Positions 27,761-38,097 of a stretch of DNA of 64,000 bases are shown one piece after another (the stretch's first letter is position 1; every line of letters starts with the position of its first letter). The position numbers and the translations under genes were made by a program. A model generated the notes under the pieces. That model ran no database searches, was not told the origin of the DNA, and saw only the letters and a list, made by a program, of their open reading frames with translations. Source of the DNA: Baylisascaris procyonis. Lineage: Eukaryota > Nematoda > Chromadorea > Rhabditida > Ascarididae. The DNA is taken from positions 4,263,001 to 4,327,000 of the forward strand of contig JAZARR010000153.1 of NCBI GenBank assembly GCA_037389465.1. Reading direction: 5' to 3'.

Positions 27761-29871
27761 CTGCAGATTTGTAAGGGTGAGATTACGGCTGTCGCAACAC
27801 ACCAAACTTTTATCCCACAATTAAGCATAAGTAGCACCCGTTGTGTGCTCCTCTGAAGCAAAGTTATTTCTCGTTTGTTTTCATCCCTCGCTGCACTCAC
27901 GTTACACCCTTCCGCCTGAGCGTATAGGGAACCAAACTTCCTATAAAAGCACATCCATAACGACATTTGCAAGGCAGGTCCGAAGCAATCCGGTTATCAT
28001 GTCTCCAAACCCGGATACCGAACAATGACCGCTCTTTATTGTTTCTTTTTTTATGACCATTGAACGAAATCTTTGAAGAGAACTTACCTCCTCAAATCTA
28101 GGAATCATCTCCGATATGAAGCTCATGTGCTTTTCCAAATCTGCTCACCATTTTTGCAAAACCTCATCAAACACCCCTAAAAAGGTCTACCGTTTCAATT
28201 CTCAGAGCTGCAAATTGGTGAGAGTGAGATTACGGCTGTCGCAATACACCAAACTTTTATCCCACAATTAAGCCTAAGCAGGAGACGTTGTGTGCACCTC
28301 TGAAGCAAGGTTATTTCTCGTTTGTTTTCATCCCTCGCTGCACTCACGTTACACCCTTCCGCCTGAGCGTATAACGAACCAAACTTCCTATAAAAGCACA
28401 TCCGTAACGACATTTGCAAGGCAGGTCCGAACGAACCCGGTTATCATGTCTCCAAACCCGGATACCGAACTATGGCCGCTCTTTGTTCTTTCTTTTTTTA
28501 TGACCATCGAACGAAATCTTTGAACAGAACTTACCTCCTCAAATCTAGGAATCATCTCCGATATGAAGCTCATGTGCTTTTCCAAATCTGCTCACCATTT
28601 TTGCAAAACCTCATCAAACACCCGTAATAGCTCTACGGTTTGTATCCTCAGGGCTCCAGATTTGTAAGGGTCAGATTACGGCTGTCGCAACACACCAAAC
28701 TTTTATGCCACAATTAAGCATAAGCAGCACCCGTTGTGTGCTCCTCTGAAGCAAAGTTATTTCTCGTTTGTTTTCATCCCTCGCTGCACTCACGTTACAC
28801 CCTTCCGCCTGAGCGTATAACGAACAAACTTCCTATAAAAGCACATCCGTAGGGACATTTGCAAGGCAGGTCCGAAGGAATGCGGTCATCATGTTTCCAA
28901 ACCCGGATACCGAACAATGACCGCTCTTTATTGTTTCCTTTCTTGTGACCATCGAACGAAATCTTTGAAGAGAACTTACCTCCTCAAATCTAGGAATCAT
29001 CTCCCATATGAAGCTCATCTCCTTTTGGAAATCTGGTCACCATTTTTGCAAAACCTCATCAAACACCCCTAAATAGCCCTGCGGTTTCAATTCTTATGGC
29101 TGCAGATTTGCAAGGGTGATATTACGGCTGTCGCAATACACCAAAGTTTTATCCCACAATTAAGCATAAGTAGCACCCGTTGGGTGCTCCTCTGAAGCAA
29201 AGTTATTTCTCGTTTGTTTTCATCCCTCGCTGCACTCACGTCACACCCTTCCGCCTGAGCGTATAGCGAACCAAACTTCGTATAAAAGCACATCCATAAG
29301 GACATTTGCAAGGCAGGTCCGAAGGAATCCGGTTATCATGTCTCCAAACCCGGATACCGAACAATGACCGCTCTTTATTGTTTGTTTTTTTATGACCATT
29401 GAACGAAATCTTTGAAGAGAACTTACCTCCTCAAATCTAGGAATCATCTCCGATATGAAGCTCATGTGCTTTTCCAAATCTGCTCACCATTTTTGCAAAA
29501 CCTATCAAACACCCCTAAATAGCCCTGCCGTTTCAATTCTGAGGGCTCCACATTTGTAATGGTGAGATTGCGGCTGTCGCAATACACCAAACTTTTATCC
29601 CACAGTTAAGCATAAGCAGCACCCGTTGTGTTCTCCTCTGAAGCAAAGTTATTTCTCGTTTGTTTTCATCCCTCGCTGCACTCACGTTACACCCTTCCGC
29701 CTGAGCGTATAACGAACAAACTTCCTATAAAAGCACATCCGTAAGGACATTTGCAAGGCAGGTCCGAAGGAGTCCGGTTATCATGTCTCCAAACCCGGAT
29801 ACCGAAGAATGACCGCTCTTTATTGTTTCCTTTTTTATGACCATCGAACGAAATCTTTAGAGAGAACTTAC

Positions 29872-29990
29872 CTCCTCAAATCTAGGAATCATCTCCGATA
29901 TGAAGCTCATGTGCTTTTCCAAATCTGCCCACCATTTTTGCAAAACCTCATCAAACACCCGTAATAGCTCCGCGGTTTCTATCCTCAGGG
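29872..29990 (-). pseudogene. exon-like module with open frame
   Basis: Pentamer-duplicate counterpart of 27642-27760 at an offset of 2230 bp, with acceptor, donor and open frame all kept. Confidence 0.35.
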
Positions 29991-32900
29991 CTGCAGATTT
30001 GTAAGGGTGAGATTACGGCTGTCGCAACACACCAAACTTTTATCCCACAATTAAGCATAAGTAGCACCCGTTGTGTGCTCCTCTGAAGCAAAGTTATTTC
30101 TCGTTTGTTTTCATCCCTCGCTGCACTCACGTTACACCCTTCCGCCTGAGCGTATAGGGAACCAAACTTCCTATAAAAGCACATCCATAACGACATTTGC
30201 AAGGCAGGTCCGAAGGAATCCGGTTATCATGTCTCCAAACCCGGATACCGAACAATGACCGCTCTTTATTGTTTCTTTTTTTATGACCATTGAACGAAAT
30301 CTTTGAAGAGAACTTACCTCCTCAAATCTAGGAATCATCTCCGATATGAAGCTCATGTGCTTTTCCAAATCTGCTCACCATTTTTGCAAAACCTCATCAA
30401 ACACCCCTAAAAAGGTCTACCGTTTCAATTCTCAGAGCTGCAAATTGGTGAGAGTGAGATTACGGCTGTCGCAATACACCAAACTTTTATCCCACAATTA
30501 AGCATAAGCAGGAGACGTTGTGTGCACCTCTGAAGCAAGGTTATTTCTCGTTTGTTTTCATCCCTCGCTGCACTCACGTTACACCCTTCCGCCTGAGCGT
30601 ATAACGAACCAAACTTCCTATAAAAGCACATCCGTAACGACATTTGCAAGGCAGGTCCGAACGAACCCGGTTATCATGTCTCCAAACCCGGATACCGAAC
30701 TATGGCCGCTCTTTGTTCTTTCTTTTTTTATGACCATCGAACGAAATCTTTGAACAGAACTTACCTCCTCAAATCTAGGAATCATCTCCGATATGAAGCT
30801 CATGTGCTTTTCCAAATCTGCTCACCATTTTTGCAAAACCTCATCAAACACCCGTAATAGCTCTACGGTTTGTATCCTCAGGGCTCCAGATTTGTAAGGG
30901 TGAGATTACGGCTGTCGCAACACACCAAACTTTTATCCCACAATTAAGCATAAGTAGCACCCGTTGTGTGCTCCTCTGAAGCAAAGTTATTTCTCGTTTG
31001 TTTTCATCCCTCGCTGCACTCACGTTACACCCTTCCGCCTGAGCGTATAACGAACAAACTTCCTATAAAAGCAGATCCGTAAGGACATTTGCAAGGCGTC
31101 CGAAGGAATCCGGTTATCATGTCTCCAAACCCGGATACCGAACAATGACCGCTCTTTATTGTTTCCTTTTTTATGACCATTGAACGAAATCTTTGAAGAG
31201 AACTTACCTCCTCAAATCTAGGAATCATCTCCGATATGAAGCTCATGTGCTTTTCCAAATCTGCTCACCATTTTTGCAAAACCTCATCAAACACCCCTAA
31301 AAAGGTCTACCGTTTCAATTCTCAGAGCTGCAAATTGGTGAGGGTGAGATTACGGCTGTCGCAATACACCAAACTTTTATGCTACAATTAAGCATAAGCA
31401 TTACCCGTTGTGTGCTCCTCTGAAGCAAAGTTATTTCTCGTTTGTTTTCATGCCTCGCTGCACTCACGTTACACCCTTCCGCCTGAGCGTATAACGAACC
31501 AAACTTCCTATAAAAGCACATCCGTAAGCACATTTGCAAGGCAGGTCCGAAGGAATCCGGTTATCATGTTTCCAAACCCGGATACCGAACAATGACCGCT
31601 CTTTATTCTTTCTTTTTTTATGACCATCGAACGAAATCTTTGAAGAGAACTTACCTCCTCAAATCTAGGAATCATCTCCGATATGAAGCTCATGTGCTTT
31701 TCCAAATCTGCTCACGATTTTTGCAAAACCTCATCAAACACCCCTAAATAGCCCTGCGGTTTCAATTCTCAGGGCTGCAGATTTGCAAGGGTGATATTAC
31801 GGCTGTCGCAATACACCAAAGTTTTATCCCACAATTAAGCATAAGTAGCACCCGTTGGGTGCTCCTCTGAAGCAAAGTTATTTCTCGTTTGTTTTCATCC
31901 CTCGCTGCACTCACGTCACACCCTTCCGCCTGAGCGTATAGCGAACCAAACTTCGTATAAAAGCACATCCATAAGGACATTTGCAAGGCAGGTCCGAAGG
32001 AATCCGGTTATCATGTCTCCAAACCCGGATACCGAACAATGACCGCTCTTTATTGTTTGTTTTTTTATGACCATTGAACGAAATCTTTGAAGAGAACTTA
32101 CCTCCTCAAATCTAGGAATCATCTCCGATATGAAGCTCATGTGCTTTTCCAAATCTGCTCACCATTTTTGCAAAACCTATCAAACACCCCTAAATAGCCC
32201 TGCCGTTTCAATTCTGAGGGCTCCACATTTGTAATGGTGAGATTGCGGCTGTCGCAATACACCAAACTTTTATCCCACAATTAAGCATAAGCAGCACCCG
32301 TTGTGTGCTCCTCTGAAGCAAAGTTATTTCTCGTTTGTTTTCATCCCTCGCTGCACTCACGTTACACCCTTCCGCCTGAGCGTATAACGAACAAACTTCC
32401 TATAAAAGCACATCCGTAAGGACATTTGCAAGGCAGGTCCGAAGGACTCCGGTTATCATGTCTCCAAACCCGGATACCGAACAATGACCGCTCTTTATTG
32501 TTTCCTTTTTTATGACCATCGAACGAAATCTTTAGAGAGAACTTACCTCCTCAAATCTAGGAATCATCTCCGATATGAAGCTCATCTGCTTTTCCAAATC
32601 TGCTCACGATTTTTGCAAAACATCATCAAACACCCCTAAATAGCCCTGCCGTTTCAATTCTCAGGGCTGCAGATTTGTAAGGGTGAGATTACGGCTGTCG
32701 CAACACACCAAACTTTTATGCCACAATTAAGCATAAGCAGCACCCGTTGTGTGCTCCTCTGAAGCAAAGTTATTTCTCGTTTGTTTTCATCCCTCGCTGC
32801 ACTCACGTTACACCCTTCCGCCTGAGCGTATAACGAACAAACTTCCTATAAAAGCACATCCGTAAGGACATTTGCAAGGCAGGTCCGAAGGAATCCGGTT

Positions 32901-33293
32901 ATCATGTCTCCAAACCCGGATACCGAACAATGACCGCTCTTTATTGTTTCCTTTTTTATGACCATTGAACGAAATCTTTGAAGAGAACTTACCTCCTCAA
33001 ATCTAGGAATCATCTCCGATATGAAGCTCATGTGCTTTTCCAAATCTGCTCACCATTTTTGCAAAACCTCATCAAACACCCCTAAAAAGGTCTACCGTTT
33101 CAATTCTCAGAGCTGCAAATTGGTGAGGGTGAGATTACGGCTGTCGCAATACACCAAACTTTTATGCTACAATTAAGCATAAGCAGCACCCGTTGTGTGC
33201 TCCTCTGAAGCAAAGTTATTTCTCGTTTGTTTTCATCCCTCGCTGCACTCACGTTACACCCTTCCGCCTGAGCGTATAACGAACCAAACTTCC

Positions 33294-33301
33294 TATAAAA
33301 G
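33294..33301 (+). promoter_or_regulatory. TATAAAAG box recurring in satellite monomers
   Basis: The octamer matches a TATA-box consensus and sits about 99 bp after the landmark. Many copies left of about 26.2 kb carry TTTAAAAG instead. To the right, TATAAAAG is nearly universal. No initiator or downstream gene supports promoter use, so this is a motif match only. Confidence 0.25.
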
Positions 33302-33386
33302 CACATCCGTAAGGACATTTGCAAGGCAGGTCCGAAGGAATCCGGTTATCATGTCTCCAAACCCGGATACCGAACAATGACCGCTC

Positions 33387-33392
33387 TTTATT
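33387..33392 (-). terminator. minus-strand AATAAA recurring in monomers
   Basis: TTTATT on the plus strand reads AATAAA on the minus strand, about 42 nt downstream of the donor-like site. Most monomers have it. Copies with CTTTGTTC or CTCGTTATT in this place lack it. A poly(A) role for a minus-strand transcript is conjecture. Confidence 0.25.
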
Positions 33393-33433
33393 GTTTCTTT
33401 TTTTATGACCATTGAACGAAATCTTTGAAGAGA

Positions 33434-33440
33434 ACTTACC
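33434..33440 (-). other. consensus 5' splice donor on the minus strand
   Basis: Read on the minus strand the site is GAG|GTAAGTT, an almost perfect U1-type donor. Most monomers keep it as GTAAGT or as GTGAGT, both strong donors. It is lost in a few, for example near 3536, 8447, 10679 and 12018, where the plus strand reads CTACTTCC, CTAGTTCC or CCAGTTCC, and near 8890, where it reads TTAATTCC. Splice use is unproven. Confidence 0.4.
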
Positions 33441-34779
33441 TCCTCAAATCTAGGAATCATCTCCGATATGAAGCTCATGTGCTTTTCCAAATCTGCTCAC
33501 CATTTTTGCAAAACCTCATCAAACACCCCTAAAAAGGTCTACCGTTTCAATTCTCAGAGCTGCAAATTGGTGAGGGTGAGATTACGGCTGTCGCAATACA
33601 CCAAACTTTTATGCTACAATTAAGCATAAGCATTACCCGTTGTGTGCTCCTCTGAAGCAAAGTTATTTCTCGTTTGTTTTCATGCCTCGCTGCACTCACG
33701 TTACACCCTTCCGCCTGAGCGTATAACGAACCAAACTTCCTATAAAAGCACATCCGTAAGCACATTTGCAAGGCAGGTCCGAAGGAATCCGGTTATCATG
33801 TTTCCAAACCCGGATACCGAACAATGACCGCTCTTTATTCTTTCTTTTTTTATGACCATCGAACGAAATCTTTGAAGAGAACTTACCTCCTCAAATCTAG
33901 GAATCATCTCCGATATGAAGCTCATCTGCTTTTCCAAATCTGCTCACCATTTTTGCAAAACCTCATCAAACACCCCTAAATAGCCCTGCGGTTTCAATTC
34001 TCATGGCTGCAGATTTGCAAGGGTGAGATTACGGCTGTCGCAATACACCAAACTTTTATCCCACAATTAAGCATAAGTAGCACCCGTTGTGTGCTCCTCT
34101 GAAGCAAAGTTATTTCTCGTTTGTTTTCATCCCTCGCTGCACTCACGTTACACCCTTCCGCCTGAGCGTATAGCGAACCAAACTTCGTATAAAAGCACAT
34201 CCATAAGGACATTTGCAAGGCAGGTCCGAAGGAATCCGGTTATCATGTCTCCAAACCCGGATACCGAACAATGACCGCTCTTTATTGTTTGTTTTTTTAT
34301 GACCATTGAACGAAATCTTTGAAGAGAACTTACCTCCTCAAATCTAGGAATCATCTCCGATATGAAGCTCATGTGCTTTTCCAAATCTGCTCACCATTTT
34401 TGCAAAACCTCATCAAACACCCCTAAATAGCCCTGCCGTTTCAATTCTCAGGGCTCCACATTTGTAATGGTGAGATTACGGCTGTCGCAATACACCAAAC
34501 TTTTATCCCACAATTAAGCATAAGCAGCACCCGTTGTGTGCTCCTCTGAAGCAAAGTTATTTCTCGTTTGTTTTCATCCCTCGCTGCACTCACGTTACAC
34601 CCTTCCGCCTGAGCGTATAACGAACAAACTTCCTATAAAAGCACATCCGTAAGGACATTTGCAAGGCAGGTCCGAAGGAATGCGGTCATCATGTTTCCAA
34701 ACCCGGATACCGAACAATGACCGCTCTTTATTGTTTCCTTTCTTGTGACCATCGAACGAAATCTTTAGAGAGAACTTAC

Positions 34780-34898
34780 CTCCTCAAATCTAGGAATCAT
34801 CTCCGATATGAAGCTCATGTGCTTTTCCAAATCTGCCCACCATTTTTGCAAAACCTCATCAAACACCCGTAATAGCTCCGCGGTTTCTATCCTCAGGG
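34780..34898 (-). pseudogene. exon-like module, 119 nt, 39 open codons (representative)
   Basis: On the minus strand the segment is preceded by a pyrimidine-rich acceptor ending ATCTGCAG (AG at 34899-34900) and followed by GTAAGT (34774-34779). Two leading bases are followed by 39 uninterrupted codons up to GAG|GT. The peptide contains ETAELLRVFDEV, LQKWWADLEKH and MSFISEMIPRFEE, in that order. It is rich in Leu, Glu, Lys and aromatic residues and looks like one or two amphipathic helices. TAA lies in frame just upstream of the acceptor, as expected if that part were intron. Most other monomers have TGA where this copy has the second Trp codon, and many also carry TAG. This suggests a captured exon fragment now decaying. 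I cannot name the parent protein. Confidence 0.4.
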
Positions 34899-37800
34899 CT
34901 GCAGATTTGTAAGGGTGAGATTACGGCTGTCGCAACACACCAAACTTTTATCCCACAATTAAGCATAAGTAGCACCCGTTGTGTGCTCCTCTGAAGCAAA
35001 GTTATTTCTCGTTTGTTTTCATCCCTCGCTGCACTCACGTTACACCCTTCCGCCTGAGCGTATAGGGAACCAAACTTCCTATAAAAGCACATCCATAACG
35101 ACATTTGCAAGGCAGGTCCGAAGGAATCCGGTTATCATGTCTCCAAACCCGGATACCGAACAATGACCGCTCTTTATTGTTTCTTTTTTTATGACCATTG
35201 AACGAAATCTTTGAAGAGAACTTACCTCCTCAAATCTAGGAATCATCTCCGATATGAAGCTCATGTGCTTTTCCAAATCTGCTCACCATTTTTGCAAAAC
35301 CTCATCAAACACCCCTAAAAAGGTCTACCGTTTCAATTCTCAGAGCTGCAAATTGGTGAGAGTGAGATTACGGCTGTCGCAATACACCAAACTTTTATCC
35401 CACAATTAAGCCTAAGCAGGAGACGTTGTGTGCACCTCTGAAGCAAGGTTATTTCTCGTTTGTTTTCATCCCTCGCTGCACTCACGTTACACCCTTCCGC
35501 CTGAGCGTATAACGAACCAAACTTCCTATAAAAGCACATCCGTAACGACATTTGCAAGGCAGGTCCGAACGAACCCGGTTATCATGTCTCCAAACCCGGA
35601 TACCGAACTATGGCCGCTCTTTGTTCTTTCTTTTTTTATGACCATCGAACGAAATCTTTGAACAGAACTTACCTCCTCAAATCTAGGAATCATCTCCGAT
35701 ATGAAGCTCATGTGCTTTTCCAAATCTGCTCACCATTTTTGCAAAACCTCATCAAACACCCGTAATAGCTCTACGGTTTGTATCCTCAGGGCTCCAGATT
35801 TGTAAGGGTCAGATTACGGCTGTCGCAACACACCAAACTTTTATGCCACAATTAAGCATAAGCAGCACCCGTTGTGTGCTCCTCTGAAGCAAAGTTATTT
35901 CTCGTTTGTTTTCATCCCTCGCTGCACTCACGTTACACCCTTCCGCCTGAGCGTATAACGAACAAACTTCCTATAAAAGCACATCCGTAGGGACATTTGC
36001 AAGGCAGGTCCGAAGGAGTCCGGTTATCATGTTTCCAAACCCGGATACCGAACAATGACCGCTCTTTATTGTTTCCTTTCTTATGACCATCGAACGAAAT
36101 CTTTGAAGAGAACTTACCTCCTCAAATCTAGGAATCATCTCCGATATGAAGCTCATCTGCTTTTCCAAATCTGCTCACCATTTTTGCAAAACCTCATCAA
36201 ACACCCCTAAATAGCCCTGCGGTTTCAATTCTCATGGCTGCAGATTTGCAAGGGTGAGATTACGGCTGTCGCAATACACCAAACTTTTATCCCACAATTA
36301 AGCATAAGTAGCACCCGTTGGGTGCTCCTCTGAAGCAAAGTTATTTCTCGTTTGTTTTCATCCCTCGCTGCACTCACGTTACACCCTTCCGCCTGAGCGT
36401 ATAGCGAACCAAACTTCCTATAAAAGCACATCCATAAGGACATTTGCAAGGCAGGTCCGAAGGAATCCGGTTATCATGTCTCCAAACCCGGATACCGAAC
36501 AATGACCGCTCTTTATTGTTTGTTTTTTTATGACCATTGAACGAAATCTTTGAAGAGAACTTACCTCCTCAAATCTAGGAATCATCTCCGATATGAAGCT
36601 CATCTGCTTTTCCAAATCTGCTCACCATTTTTGCAAAACCTCATCAAACACCCCTAAATAGCCCTGCGGTTTCAATTCTCATGGCTGCAGATTTGCAAGG
36701 GTGAGATTACGGCTGTCGCAATACACCAAACTTTTATCCCACAATTAAGCATAAGCAGCACCCGTTGTGTGCTCCTCTGAAGCAAAGTTATTTCTCGTTT
36801 GTTTTCATCCCTCGCTGCACTCACGTTACACCCTTCCGCCTGAGCGTATAACGAACCAAACTTCGTATAAAAGCACATCCATAAGGACATTTGCAAGGCA
36901 GGTCCGAAGGAATCCGGTTATCATGTCTCCAAACCCGGATACCGAACAATGACCGCTCTTTATTCTTTCTTTTTTTATGACCATCGAACGAAATCTTTGA
37001 ACAGAACTTACCTCCTCAAATCTAGGAATCATCTCCGATATGAAGCTCATGTGCTTTTCCAAATCTGCTCACCATTTTTGCAAAACCTCATCAAACACCC
37101 GTAATAGCTCTACGGTTTGTATCCTCAGGGCTCCAGATTTGTAAGGGTGAGATTACGGCTGTCGCAACACACCAAACTTTTATGCCACAATTAAGCATAA
37201 GCAGCACCCGTTGTGTGCTCCTCTGAAGCAAAGTTATTTCTCGTTTGTTTTCATCCCTCGCTGCACTCACGTTACACCCTTCCGCCTGAGCGTATAACGA
37301 ACAAACTTCCTATAAAAGCACATCCGTAAGGACATTTGCAAGGCAGGTCCGAAGGAGTCCGGTTATCATGTCTCCAAACCCGGATACCGAACAATGACCG
37401 CTCTTTATTGTTTCCTTTCTTATGACCATCGAACGAAATCTTTGAAGAGAACTTACCTCCTCAAATCTAGGAATCATCTCCGATATGAAGCTCATCTGCT
37501 TTTCCAAATCTGCTCACCATTTTTGCAAAACCTCATCAAACACCCCTAAATAGCCCTGCGGTTTCAATTCTCATGGCTGCAGATTTGCAAGGGTGAGATT
37601 ACGGCTGTCGCAATACACCAAAGTTTTATCCCACAATTAAGCATAAGTAGCACCCGTTGTGTGCTCCTCTGAAGCAAAGTTATTTCTCGTTTGTTTTCAT
37701 CCCTCGCTGCACTCACGTTACACCCTTCCGCCTGAGCGTATAGCGAACCAAACTTCCTATAAAAGCACATCCATAAGGACATTTGCAAGGCAGGTCCGAA

Positions 37801-38097
37801 GGAATCCGGTTATCATGTCTCCAAACCCGGATACCGAACAATGACCGCTCTTTATTGTTTGTTTTTTTATGACCATTGAACGAAATCTTTGAAGAGAACT
37901 TACCTCCTCAAATCTAGGAATCATCTCCGATATGAAGCTCATGTGCTTTTCCAAATCTGCTCACCATTTTTGCAAAACCTCATCAAACACCCCTAAATAG
38001 CCCTGCCGTTTCAATTCTCAGGGCTCCACATTTGTAAGGGTGAGATTACGGCTGTCGCAATACACCAAACTTTTATCCCACAATTAAGCATAAGCAG

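Larger units (their letters stand above)
26733..30900. repeat. pentamer duplication (offset 2230 bp)
   Basis: About 26733-28670 recurs at 28963-30900. Marks include CATCTCCCATATG with CTTTTGGAAATCTGG, the GTTGTGTTCTCC landmark variant at 27398 and 29628, and GAACGAACCC near 28429 and 30659. Differences seen are few, including a 2-bp deletion near 29503 and GCCTAAG against GCATAAG near 28273/30503. Confidence 0.9.
33187..33633. repeat. representative satellite monomer (447 bp) with landmarks
   Basis: A near-consensus copy from the homogeneous central part. In plus-strand order it holds the GTGTGCTCC landmark at 33195, a TATAAAAG box at 33294-33301, TTTATT at 33387-33392 (AATAAA on the minus strand), a seven-T run at 33398-33404, the minus-strand splice donor (ACTTAC on plus) at 33434-33439, and the minus-strand acceptor AG at 33560-33561. 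The interval 33440-33559 is the exon-like segment, 120 nt here. In this copy its frame is broken by TGA and TAG. The remainder, roughly 33562-33633, is AT-rich spacer. The other monomers carry the same landmarks in the same order unless noted. Confidence 0.9.

Noticed and set aside
33355..33372. CENP-B box near the CCAAACCCGG / TTTCGAAACCCGG segment
   Set aside because: The required TTCG....A..CGGG spacing is not met on either strand in the variants read.
33340..33404. RNA polymerase III gene (B-box-like GGTCCGAAGGAATCC followed by a seven-T run)
   Set aside because: The B-box match needs an insertion, no good A box lies at the right distance, and no tRNA-like fold is evident.
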